Assembly: GCA_020355985.1 (NCBI GenBank)
Contig: CP070628.1
Location: 1,445,562 to 1,463,790, forward strand
Direction of reading: 5' to 3'
DNA length: 18,229 bases
DNA from: Nitrospirota bacterium
Lineage (GTDB): Bacteria > Nitrospirota > Nitrospiria > Nitrospirales > UBA8639
In this document: positions 7,968 to 15,538 of the stretch, piece by piece
How the letters are laid out: each line of letters opens with the position of its first letter
Numbering within the stretch: the first letter of the stretch is position 1
Made by a program: the position numbers and the translations under genes
The notes under the pieces: model-generated
What the model saw: the letters and a program-made list of their open reading frames with translations, nothing else
What the model was told of the DNA's origin: nothing
The model's database searches: none

Positions 7968-7986
7968 GAGAACTATTATCATTATC
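7968..7986 (+). promoter_or_regulatory. Fur box (iron-responsive operator)
   Basis: The 19 bases gagaactattatcattatc match the classical Fur consensus gataatgataatcattatc at 15 positions, including the whole right half. The site lies just downstream of the -10 box, where bound repressor would block transcription. Bfd genes are classic targets of Fur, so site and gene support each other. Confidence 0.78.
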
Positions 7987-8014
7987 GAATTGGGGACAAA
8001 ATAGTCAACGAGCC

Positions 8015-8221
8015 ATGTTTATTTGCATCTGTAAAGGCGTCCGGGAATCTGATGTCCAGGAGTTAGGAAAGGCAGGGCTCACCTGCCCCAAAAAGCTCGC
8101 CTCTTCCTTAGAACTTGACGACAAGAAAAATTGTTGCGGCCGCTGTATCAAAAATATTTCAAAATTTGTCGCTCTTGCCGAAAATGAATTTTCCTGCTCT
8201 CAGTCGACGGTATTAAGTTAA
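8015..8221 (+). CDS. bfd: Bacterioferritin-associated ferredoxin-like [2Fe-2S] protein
   Basis: 68 residues. The cysteine pattern is that of the Bfd/BFD-like [2Fe-2S] domain: C4 and C6 (CIC) at the N-terminus and C41 and C44 (CGRC), as in E. coli Bfd (C4, C6, C38, C41). C40 and two further cysteines (C24, C61) are extra. In the known system Bfd reduces the haem iron of bacterioferritin so that stored iron is released under starvation. No bacterioferritin gene lies in the window, so the partner must be elsewhere. The start is the first ATG after the promoter and Fur-type operator; the ribosome site is weak. The gene is alone on its transcript and converges with ecfT. Confidence 0.9.
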   Translation: MFICICKGVRESDVQELGKAGLTCPKKLASSLELDDKKNCCGRCIKNISKFVALAENEFSCSQSTVLS

Positions 8222-8297
8222 ACCTCTACTTCCACAAGCACACGCACTCTCTCCTCAACAGTTAGTAACACCTCTCTCCTGTATTCAGTCGCTTTCC

Positions 8298-9086
8298 TCA
8301 GAACCTGATAGCCAGGGTCCCAATTCCATGCCACCGCATCCAGCAACTTACTCCAACAAGCAAACATAAAATGATTAGGACAGCGTAATCTGCCCTCTTC
8401 ATTTTTGCATTTACATGAAAAGAGCGCTGCGCCGTTGGATGAAACCCCTTTGACTCCAAGGCCATGGCTAATAGATTCGTTTGACGAAGAGCATGGCCAA
8501 TTAACGGCACCACCAAGGGCACGTACTTGCGAATACGTTCGACTAGAGTGCCAGATGAGATATCTAACCCTCGTGAACGCTGCGCTTGAATCACCCCCAC
8601 TCCGGCCCCCAACAGAATCCCAACCCACCGGAAAGCCAAAGAAAATGCGAAGCCGACTCGAGAAGGCAGTCCAAGTCGTTGAGAAGCCTGCGCTAACTCT
8701 TCAATGGTCGTCGTCGAGAGCAACCACACCCCTCCCCACATCATAATGAGTAACCGAAGCCCCATCCCCAGACCAAAAAGGCATCCTTCCCATGTCACTC
8801 CTAAAACATGAAAAATGGGAACGGGAGTCTTCCCCTCCACGAAAAACGGCCATAACATCATGCTGTAACACATCAGCAGAGCCGCAAGAACCCAAATTTT
8901 CTTGACGTTCGCCCCGGATTGAGCGGCAGCTAAAGCTCCTACCACCAATGCTAAGACACCCAGTAAATAGGCTGGATGAGAAAAACATAAGGCCAACACA
9001 AAGAAGCCTAACATTGTCAAAATTTTGGTTCGCCCCTCTAACTGATGCATCCAGGTTTTGTAGCCCAAATAAAGAGAAACGTTCAT
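8298..9086 (-). CDS. ecfT: ECF transporter transmembrane subunit EcfT (CbiQ family)
   Basis: 262 residues with five or six hydrophobic segments (about 22-55, 64-82, 103-123, 145-165, 188-207 and 233-250). It couples the ATPases to the substrate-binding S subunit in energy-coupling-factor vitamin/metal uptake. The two cytoplasmic coupling motifs characteristic of EcfT are visible: AQRSRG (168-173), the classic Ala-x-Arg-x-Gly form, and ALESKGF (209-215), a variant with Lys in place of Arg. The start codon overlaps the stop of the upstream gene as ATGA (9083-9086), which implies translational coupling and probably fixed stoichiometry with the S-A-A' polypeptide. Confidence 0.92.
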   Translation of the reverse strand: MNVSLYLGYKTWMHQLEGRTKILTMLGFFVLALCFSHPAYLLGVLALVVGALAAAQSGANVKKIWVLAALLMCYSMMLWPFFVEGKTPVPIFHVLGVTWEGCLFGLGMGLRLLIMMWGGVWLLSTTTIEELAQASQRLGLPSRVGFAFSLAFRWVGILLGAGVGVIQAQRSRGLDISSGTLVERIRKYVPLVVPLIGHALRQTNLLAMALESKGFHPTAQRSFHVNAKMKRADYAVLIILCLLVGVSCWMRWHGIGTLAIRF

Positions 9087-11506
9087 AGTGACCTTGGCTT
9101 CAGAGAAGCTTTAACTTCATGGACGGTTAATAAGGTATGTCCCCACTTTTGGCTAAATTTGGAAATAGAAGGGATTTCCAAAGATGCGGTTCGAACAAGA
9201 GCCGAATCATGGAAAATCTCTCGTGGCGGCCCATCGGCCACAATCCGCCCTTCATTCATTAAGAGACATCGCTGAGCAAATTCGGCCACCAATCGCATAG
9301 AATGGGTGATCATGACAATCGTATGGCCTTGCCGATTTAACTCTCGGACCATCACCATCATCCGATCGGTTTCTTCCGCATCAAGACCGGTGGTCGGCTC
9401 GTCAAAAATCAACACGGCCGGTCGAGTGGCAAGGATCGAGGCCACGGCGACACGCTGTCGTTCCCCCTTTCGCAATGAGAATGGATCCAAGCCAACACTC
9501 TCTTCAACCGGAAGCCCAACAGCCATTAACGATTCACGAACACGAACGGCAATTTCTTCCTTTGAACATCCCAGATTCCTCGCACCAAAGGCGACCTCCT
9601 CCCAAACGGTATCCGCAAAAATTTGATGGTCTGGATTTTGAAAGACCAGTCCTACACGTTTCACCAATTCATTTATTGAAGTTGTTCGCGTATCCAAGCC
9701 ATCAATGAGAATCCTGCCTTCAACCGGGGCCAAGAGTCCGTTCAGTATTCGCGCTAATGTGCTTTTCCCAGACCCATTAGCCCCTAGCAAAGCTAGAAAC
9801 TCTCCAGGATAAATCAAACAATTCATATCTTGAAGGATGGGTTGTTTGGCATACTGAAAACACACATCTTCAATTCGAATAAACGGATCTCGTTGCAGTC
9901 CCTGCACAGAGCCCTGCTCCCCCATCCGTACCGTATCATCAAGCACCTCGGCTGGTGGTTCGATCATCAGATTCAATTTTTCGGCACACACCCAGGCTTC
10001 TTCAACCGTAAGCGGTAAAGGGTAGCACTCGAATTCCTCAAAACATTCCGCTATGGCCAGAGGACGAATACCTCGCTGTCGCATCATGTGCGGATTGCGC
10101 AACAACGTGTCTGGTGATCCTTCCCATACCAGCTTTCCCTCATCGAGCAGGATCACTCGATCAGCCAGGTGAAGATCCTCATGATCTTGTTCCGTCATCA
10201 TCAAGGCCATACCTTCATCTCGTAGCTGGCGCAGAGTCTTCCTCAGTTGTGTGCGACTGACGGGATCCAAATCAGAACTGGGTTCATCCAGTATTAAGAG
10301 TTGTGGTTCCTGTACGAGAACTGAAGCAATCACGAGACGTTGACGTTGCCCGCCAGACATAGTCATTGGATCGCGGTCGAGACAGGGCTCCAACCCGACA
10401 CAACTCAGAGCATGGGAAATGCGTCGTTCTGTATCGTTAAAGGTAAGCGGTGGCTGACGATATTCCAACGGATGCAGTAATTCGGCCTCAACGGTCGTGC
10501 CAACCAATTGCGTTTCAAAATCCTGGAAGACCAATCCCACCCGATCCGCCTGTTCCCAAACGGGAGAAGTACGCGTATCTTCTCCGCATACGTTCAGAAT
10601 GCCGGAAAATTTACCCGTGATCATGTGCGGGATGAGGCCATTGCAAACATAACAGAGAGTAGATTTGCTGGACCCACTGCGACCCAGCAACATGACCATT
10701 TCGCCAGGCATAATCGAGAAGGAAAGGTTCTGAAGTGCAGCAGTCGGTTGGGTTGGGTAGAAAAAAGAGAGGTCTCTACAGTCCAACAGAGACAAATGGG
10801 TCCTGGTATCGGTTGAACCAATGGCCACTTTATGTTCCGAAGAAGAAGCCTTTTTGGACTTACCAAGGTTTTCTTCAGATTGAAAAGAAGGGCGAATATC
10901 TTCATACCGCAAATGCCACCGTTTCACGCGCGGGTACAAAAACATTAACAAAGGTGGTCCCAACAAAAATCCCATGACAATATTATTGAAAAAAATCGCG
11001 GGAGCTAATACGGCAAAGGGGAGTAAGCCCAACACCTCCACACCCCAACCAATGATTCCAGCGCAGGCGCCAGACGCCGCCACGCAGACCAAGCCATATT
11101 CCAAACCTTGCCGCCAAGACTGCACCATCGGAGGTTGATCCGAGGACAGGAATCCCAAATTCCCCCATAGTAAATAGGGAAGATATCCAAAGAAGAAATT
11201 GCCTAAAAAGCCAAACATACTTGCCGGGCCCAACGTCCCAAAACAATCTCCGATAATATTGCCTATGCCTGCACCCCACGCTGCTGCCGGACCAAATAAC
11301 AGTGACGCAACAAGTGGAATAGCATTCGCCGGGCGCAGTTCCACAAATCCTGGGATGATGGGAATACCTGCCTTGAAAGGGATAAGGATAGCCGCGTATA
11401 TCGCGCCAATTTGGGCCGCCACCACAATCAGTCGTGTGTCCCGCCAAACACCCGTCAAATCCGCCCACCAACGACGCGGGTCATAAAAAGCAGAATGAGT
11501 GCTCAT
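9083..11506 (-). CDS. ECF transporter fusion: S component plus two ATPase domains (S-A-A')
   Basis: 807 residues. Residues about 25-195 are a membrane S component with GFVELRPANAIPL (53-65) and five or six hydrophobic helices; it resembles the UPF0397/QueT-like group, but the substrate cannot be told. ABC domain 1 (about 238-470) has Walker A GRSGSSKST (275-283, with Ser instead of the third Gly), signature MSGGQ (383-387), Walker B LLILDEP, and Gln440 where the switch His is expected. ABC domain 2 (about 543-770) has a normal Walker A GANGSGKST (575-583), signature LRKGE (678-682, degenerate), Walker B VLIFDEP and H735. The two ATP sites are therefore unequal. Most ECF systems encode these three parts separately. 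Start ATG at 11504-11506 without a clear ribosome site; ecfT follows with a 4-base overlap. Confidence 0.9.
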   Translation of the reverse strand: MSTHSAFYDPRRWWADLTGVWRDTRLIVVAAQIGAIYAAILIPFKAGIPIIPGFVELRPANAIPLVASLLFGPAAAWGAGIGNIIGDCFGTLGPASMFGFLGNFFFGYLPYLLWGNLGFLSSDQPPMVQSWRQGLEYGLVCVAASGACAGIIGWGVEVLGLLPFAVLAPAIFFNNIVMGFLLGPPLLMFLYPRVKRWHLRYEDIRPSFQSEENLGKSKKASSSEHKVAIGSTDTRTHLSLLDCRDLSFFYPTQPTAALQNLSFSIMPGEMVMLLGRSGSSKSTLCYVCNGLIPHMITGKFSGILNVCGEDTRTSPVWEQADRVGLVFQDFETQLVGTTVEAELLHPLEYRQPPLTFNDTERRISHALSCVGLEPCLDRDPMTMSGGQRQRLVIASVLVQEPQLLILDEPSSDLDPVSRTQLRKTLRQLRDEGMALMMTEQDHEDLHLADRVILLDEGKLVWEGSPDTLLRNPHMMRQRGIRPLAIAECFEEFECYPLPLTVEEAWVCAEKLNLMIEPPAEVLDDTVRMGEQGSVQGLQRDPFIRIEDVCFQYAKQPILQDMNCLIYPGEFLALLGANGSGKSTLARILNGLLAPVEGRILIDGLDTRTTSINELVKRVGLVFQNPDHQIFADTVWEEVAFGARNLGCSKEEIAVRVRESLMAVGLPVEESVGLDPFSLRKGERQRVAVASILATRPAVLIFDEPTTGLDAEETDRMMVMVRELNRQGHTIVMITHSMRLVAEFAQRCLLMNEGRIVADGPPREIFHDSALVRTASLEIPSISKFSQKWGHTLLTVHEVKASLKPRSL

Positions 11507-11635
11507 AAATGGAGAGAGGATTCGTGGGCAGGAACTACCTTCGGAGATATCAACCGATATCCCGGTTCAGAATAAAGCAGGCCATCAGGCCGCACTATTA
11601 AATAGAGAGACACAAGACCTTGCGTAATCGACCCA
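11507..11635 (-). promoter_or_regulatory. Structured leader before the ECF operon (unassigned)
   Basis: The 129 bases between egtB and the ECF gene hold two small hairpins: GGCC-ATCA-GGCC (11580-11591) and an arm pair around GATATC (11543-11563, loop AACC). No T-run follows them and I recognise no known riboswitch class. No good promoter is visible, so read-through from egtB is possible. Confidence 0.3.
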
Positions 11636-12853
11636 TTAGCCCCTTACGCAACGAAACCCGGTGTGGGCATAGGGATAGCCTTGGCGGAACCAGTTCCGAA
11701 AAGATCGTCGCAACAACCGGCTGGCGGTTAGCGGCCCACCGCCTTTCACCACATAATGATCTTGATCAAAAAATCGTGCTGAGTATCCCGGATAGGTCGG
11801 TAGAGGATTGAAACCTTCAAATGGATGAAACAAGGTCGATGTCCATTCCCAACCATTACCGACTAATTGGGCAACTCCGAAGGAGCTGGTTCCTTGTAAG
11901 TCTGCAGAAGCCGGCCGCGGATCCCAGGCTTGAAAGTCAAAATTGCCATAATTCGCTTGAACAGACTCAGTTCCCCAGGGGAATATCTGCTCGAAACCGG
12001 CTAGGGTCCCAAATGCCGCACGGTGAAACTGACCTTCTGTCGGTAGGGTCAGACCCTTCCACTCGGCATAGGCCTGAGCCTGTTCATGGGTTACATACAC
12101 CGGCCAAGAGAGGGGCAATGGCACATCTTCGAACATGGTCTTTAAGATCCACTGTTCGCCCTGACGTTTCCAAAGCTCTGGCGGCACTCCCCCCTCGTTC
12201 ACAAAATGCAAATATTGCCCATTCGTAATTTTAAATCGACTGATAGCAAAGGCGGGAACATCTACTTTATGGCCGCCAAATTCATTGTCCCAACCAAACC
12301 CTTCCTCATGGCAACGACCTAAAGTGGCCAACCCTGCTGGTATCTCAATCATTTCTTCGGAAGGAGCTTGCCCATTAAGGGACAATTCCGTCGAAAGCGG
12401 TATATGCTTCTTGCTGAAATCCAGATGATGCAATAAATAGGCGGTTGTTTCGACATGCATGAGACGATGTTCAATGGCCACATGAACCATCTCTTCCGGC
12501 ACCTGTTCCAAGGACTGATCGATCTCTCGCCTCACTCGTGCATTGTACCTCTCAACTTCCTCGATGGTCGGCCAATCGGACGGGCTATCTGTGGAAACAG
12601 TGCCCACCTCAGGATCAATACCCGCTTCAAACAATTGGTCAAATGATGGATGGAATGCCGGCTTGCCTAACGTCCAACGACACAGTTGATTCCAATCAAA
12701 GGCCTCTAGGTGACCTAAATAAAAGATCAAACGGTGCCGTTCGGGAATTGGGCGAGAGTATATGGCCGCCGGGCTGATCATAGCGAACAGACTGTCTGTC
12801 CGTCTCCGGGCTACCTCCAATTCTTGTAAAAGGCTGGAACATTGAGTCATCAT
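11636..12853 (-). CDS. egtB: Ergothioneine biosynthesis sulfoxide synthase EgtB (DinB-like + FGE-sulfatase domain)
   Basis: 405 residues from ATG 12851-12853, with GAGGT five bases upstream; a GTG at 12863-12865 would add four residues. EgtB is the non-haem iron enzyme that uses oxygen to join a thiol donor to hercynine. The N-terminal DinB-like domain provides the iron triad: H48 in YLGHLEAFDW and H129/H133 in HRLMHVE, the family motif H-x3-H-x-E. From about 170 a formylglycine-generating-enzyme-like domain follows (FPWG, VGNGWEWTS, SFRNWF, TGFRC). Whether the donor is cysteine or gamma-glutamylcysteine cannot be read; neither egtA nor egtC is present here. The family also includes OvoA and the selenoneine synthase SenA; egtD and an egtE-like gene nearby, without senB or senC, favour EgtB. 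It is divergent from the transporter genes. Confidence 0.88.
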   Translation of the reverse strand: MMTQCSSLLQELEVARRRTDSLFAMISPAAIYSRPIPERHRLIFYLGHLEAFDWNQLCRWTLGKPAFHPSFDQLFEAGIDPEVGTVSTDSPSDWPTIEEVERYNARVRREIDQSLEQVPEEMVHVAIEHRLMHVETTAYLLHHLDFSKKHIPLSTELSLNGQAPSEEMIEIPAGLATLGRCHEEGFGWDNEFGGHKVDVPAFAISRFKITNGQYLHFVNEGGVPPELWKRQGEQWILKTMFEDVPLPLSWPVYVTHEQAQAYAEWKGLTLPTEGQFHRAAFGTLAGFEQIFPWGTESVQANYGNFDFQAWDPRPASADLQGTSSFGVAQLVGNGWEWTSTLFHPFEGFNPLPTYPGYSARFFDQDHYVVKGGGPLTASRLLRRSFRNWFRQGYPYAHTGFRCVRG

Positions 12854-12901
12854 CCTGGACCTCACACATGAAAGCGGAGTAATAAAAAAATAATGAATGT
12901 T

Positions 12902-12931
12902 TCTACAAAAAGAAAAGCCCCATATGGGGCT
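12902..12931 (-). terminator. Rho-independent-type hairpin upstream of egtB
   Basis: The perfect palindrome AGCCCCATATGGGGCT (12916-12931) gives a 6-bp GC-rich stem with an ATAT loop. On the minus strand it is followed by TTTTCTTTTTG, the form of an intrinsic terminator. It lies only about 60 bases before the egtB start, so it either ends transcription coming from the right, acts as an attenuator, or, if transcription starts at about 12931, forms a stable 5' end of the egtB mRNA. Confidence 0.5.
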
Positions 12932-12937
12932 GTCGCT

Positions 12938-12985
12938 ACTATACCGGACTTGAGCGCATTCGAAAAGTTCACGTGAACCTTTTCG
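12938..12985 (-). promoter_or_regulatory. Possible egtB promoter with 25-bp near-palindromic operator
   Basis: The 25 bases 12961-12985 form an inverted repeat: outer arms CGAAAAG and CTTTTCG flank a core TTCACGTGAAC, so apart from one unmatched base the element is self-complementary. On the minus strand a TATAGT box (12938-12943) lies 17 bases beyond it, so the palindrome's left arm would occupy the -35 position (TTTTCG, a poor match). That layout fits a regulator-dependent promoter. No regulator gene is in the window. Confidence 0.4.
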
Positions 12986-13170
12986 CTAGGAGATCAATAC
13001 GGCAACCCAAAAGCAAAATGCCGATTTTGACTTGTTGGCCTTCTTGGGTGGCCACGATAGGTGTTCCTTGTTATTCTGAAAATGTTCGCTTGGCATGGTG
13101 CCACAGCCCTACTCATACACAACCTCTATTGATGTCAGTATTGCCCCACACGATTTCATGAGGAATCCCT

Positions 13171-13923
13171 GTGACACACACCTGGGAACTTGAAGCCTCG
13201 CAACTCAGCAAACGTTTTCCTGACGGTACATTTGCGCTTCAGGATATCAATTGGAGGGTCAAGCAAGGCGAAACCATGGCTCTCATTGGTGAAAGCGGAT
13301 CCGGGAAAACTACCCTCCTGCGATTGCTGAATCGTCTGACTGAACCTTCTTCAGGAAAAGTCCTTATTCAAGGTCATCAGGCAACCAATCAAGATCCCAT
13401 TGATCTTCGACGCCGCCTGGGGTACGTCCCTCAAGATGGAGGACTCTTCCCCCATTGGACCATCCGGCACAATGTATGTTTAGTCCCTCAATTATTACAA
13501 TGGCCCATTGAGCAACAAGACGATCGTCTCAATACCTTACTCCCCCTCGTTAATTTAGATCCAACACAAATTGCCGACCGTTATCCCATTGAATTATCTG
13601 GCGGGCAGCGCCAGCGGGTGGCCGTCGCCAGAGCCTTAGCCGCCGATCCGCCGATTGTCTTATTGGATGAACCGTTTAGCGCTTTGGACCCATTGACCCG
13701 GAAGGAACTGCACCAACAATTTCTGGCCCTCAAAACTCAGCTCCATAAAACCATGGTCCTCATTACTCACGATATGTCAGAGGCCTTTCGGCTCGGCGAT
13801 CGAATTACCGTACTGAAAGATGGGCGTATTCATCAAATTGGCACCCCACAGGAACTCATTGACCTACCGGCCACCCCTTATGTGACCTCACTTATTGAAC
13901 ACCACTCGGCCTTCTCACCTTGA
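13171..13923 (+). CDS. egtV: ABC transporter ATPase, OpuCA/EgtV type
   Basis: 250 residues; one complete nucleotide-binding domain with Walker A GESGSGKT (40-47), Q-loop around VPQDGG, signature LSGGQ (142-146), Walker B LLDEPFSALD (164-173) and the switch H200 in ITHDM. Closest in style to the ATPases of quaternary-amine uptake (ProV, OpuCA, OsmV), but it lacks the C-terminal CBS pair that many of those carry, as expected for a short form. The start is GTG at 13171, fixed by GAGGA at 13160-13164. The permease gene begins one base after its stop. EgtV is the name used for the ATPase of the ergothioneine importer EgtUV; I apply it because of the surrounding egt genes, not because the ATPase itself shows substrate choice. 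An osmolyte transporter is the main alternative. Confidence 0.72.
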   Translation: MTHTWELEASQLSKRFPDGTFALQDINWRVKQGETMALIGESGSGKTTLLRLLNRLTEPSSGKVLIQGHQATNQDPIDLRRRLGYVPQDGGLFPHWTIRHNVCLVPQLLQWPIEQQDDRLNTLLPLVNLDPTQIADRYPIELSGGQRQRVAVARALAADPPIVLLDEPFSALDPLTRKELHQQFLALKTQLHKTMVLITHDMSEAFRLGDRITVLKDGRIHQIGTPQELIDLPATPYVTSLIEHHSAFSP

Positions 13924-13924
13924 T

Positions 13925-15538
13925 ATGATTTTCGTTTATTCCGCCAAAAATGCATTGCAGTTTAAGCAGCCTAAATGGATATGGAAGGGTCTATTCATTG
14001 CCTTGTTGTTTGTAATCTGGGCATCGCCCGTTCTAGCTTCATCCAGCACCACGATCATTGTGGGCTCAAAGAATTTTCTGGAAAATCGACTCCTCGCCGA
14101 AATGTTCGCTCAACTGATCGAATCCCAAACAGCATTAACTGTCGAACGCCGCTTAGGGCTCGCCGGCACACAAATATGTTTCCAAGCGTTAAAGACAGGA
14201 GGAATTGACCTCTACCCCGAATACACCGGAACCGGCCTGGTGACCATCCTTGGCGAACCATCGATGCAGGATCCCGTCAACGTCTTGAACCGGGTACGCG
14301 GAGAATTTCGGAAACGTTGGAATATATGGTGGCTTGCACCGCTTGGCTTTGACAATTCTTACGCACTTGCATTACGACGGGATCGTGCCAAAGCACTGAA
14401 CCTCCACACTGTTACCGATCTTGTTCAGGTTGCCCCACAATTGAAAGCAGGATTGGGCTATGAGTTCATTCAACGATCCGATGGTTTGCCAGGGCTCAAA
14501 AAATATTACGGCCTGAATTTCGGGGAAGTGGTGGGCATGCAACAATCATTAAAATATCAAGCGACGGACAACGGTGATGTCGATGTGCTGGACGTCTATA
14601 CCACGGACGGCCGATTAGCCGTATACGACTTTGTGATCTTGGAAGACGACCGTCATTTTTTCCCTCCCTACGACGCCACCGCTCTTGTGCGAGGCGCAAC
14701 GTTGGAAAGGCATCCTGAACTCGGGCAGGTACTCAGCTTACTAACCAACGCCCTCAGTCCTGAAAGCATGCGTGAATTGAATCTTCGTATTCAAGAACAG
14801 GGGGAAGCGATACCCCAAGTCGCCTACGACGCATTGCGCGCATTGCATTTAGTCAAGGAGGATGACCAACCAACCACAGCAACAATAAAAGAATCGACGT
14901 CCTTGGGATCCTATATGTGGGAGCAACGAGCGGCGTTGATGGTTCGGACCGGAGAACATTTGGCGTTGGCTGGCCTGGGTTTACTTCTGGGCATTATGTT
15001 GGCCATTCCACTAGCCTTCATACTTGAGCGCTGGCGAAAAGGATCCGAAACCATCATCCGCATAATCGGCATGTCGCAAACCATTCCCTCGATCGCCTTA
15101 CTGGCATTTATGATTCCGCTCTTCGGCGTGGGCGCGCTACCCGCGATTATGGCCCTGTGGATTTATTCTCTGTATCCCATTTTACGTAATACTTTTTCAG
15201 GATTGCGCGACGCCGCGCCAAGCGTGGTCGAAACCGGTCGGGCACTCGGAATGACCGAATGGCAAATTCTACGATCTGTTCGCCTCCCACTTGCAGCTCC
15301 TACGATCATGGCTGGCGTTCGAACATCCGCCATTTGGACGGTAGGGACGGCAACACTTGCAGCATTTATTGGAGCCGGTGGATTAGGGGTGCCAATTGTC
15401 TCGGGGCTACAATTAGCGAATGTGCATGTCATTCTCTCTGGTGCATTACCCGCCACCATTTTAGCTCTTGTTGTTGATGGACTGTTAGGCTGGATCGAAC
15501 GTCTAATCCGACCACGAGGCTTGGAAACCTCACATTAA
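13925..15538 (+). CDS. egtU: Substrate-binding protein / permease fusion, OpuC-EgtU type
   Basis: 537 residues from ATG 13925-13927, one base after the ATPase stop; a TTG at 13895 would overlap it. A long N-terminus with a hydrophobic signal (about 20-38, ending SPVLA) exports residues about 42-315, a type II binding protein of the quaternary-amine/ergothioneine group: GSKNFLENRLLAEM (47-60), DLYPEYTGTGL (95-105), DNSYALAL, NGDVDVLDVYTTDGRLA (216-232) and FFPPYD. The permease follows (about 330-530) with five hydrophobic helices and the coupling loop GRALGMTEWQILRSVRLPLAAP (438-459). In the described EgtU the permease comes first and the binding protein last; here the order is reversed. Substrate is inferred from position between egtB and egtD: ergothioneine or its betaine precursor hercynine; glycine betaine or choline cannot be excluded. 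Confidence 0.72.
   Translation: MIFVYSAKNALQFKQPKWIWKGLFIALLFVIWASPVLASSSTTIIVGSKNFLENRLLAEMFAQLIESQTALTVERRLGLAGTQICFQALKTGGIDLYPEYTGTGLVTILGEPSMQDPVNVLNRVRGEFRKRWNIWWLAPLGFDNSYALALRRDRAKALNLHTVTDLVQVAPQLKAGLGYEFIQRSDGLPGLKKYYGLNFGEVVGMQQSLKYQATDNGDVDVLDVYTTDGRLAVYDFVILEDDRHFFPPYDATALVRGATLERHPELGQVLSLLTNALSPESMRELNLRIQEQGEAIPQVAYDALRALHLVKEDDQPTTATIKESTSLGSYMWEQRAALMVRTGEHLALAGLGLLLGIMLAIPLAFILERWRKGSETIIRIIGMSQTIPSIALLAFMIPLFGVGALPAIMALWIYSLYPILRNTFSGLRDAAPSVVETGRALGMTEWQILRSVRLPLAAPTIMAGVRTSAIWTVGTATLAAFIGAGGLGVPIVSGLQLANVHVILSGALPATILALVVDGLLGWIERLIRPRGLETSH

Larger units (their letters stand above)
12854..13170. other. egtB / transporter divergent spacer (317 bp)
   Basis: No convincing gene is present. 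It holds, from left to right, a hairpin with a T-run on the minus strand (12902-12931), a TATAGT -10-like box on the minus strand (12938-12943), a 25-bp near-palindrome (12961-12985) and the ribosome site of the ATPase gene (GAGGA, 13160-13164). Short frames on either strand look like chance. It presumably drives egtB leftwards and the transporter rightwards; I found no convincing promoter for the rightward direction. Confidence 0.6.

Noticed and set aside
8218..8628. 136-codon minus-strand frame overlapping ecfT
   Set aside because: It is a different frame of the same DNA as ecfT, whose membrane helices and EcfT motifs are clear. The translation is Ser/Arg/Trp-rich and unlike a protein family.
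9083..11506. Possibility that the S-A-A' fusion is a frameshift or assembly artefact
   Set aside because: The frame is open throughout, linkers between domains (about 200-237 and 470-542) look natural, and the gene overlaps ecfT by the usual ATGA. A joined-by-error gene would be expected to keep internal start and stop signals.
12970..13120. Short minus-strand frames (28 and 36 codons), one with AAGGA before a GTG
   Set aside because: Neither resembles a known family, and they overlap each other in different frames. The terminator-like hairpin to their left would fit a small transcript, but this is too little to call a gene.
12973..13161. 62-codon plus-strand frame in the spacer before the ATPase gene
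   Set aside because: No ribosome site, no recognisable domain, unusual composition rich in Pro, Cys and Trp, and it overlaps the palindromic element. It is best explained as chance.
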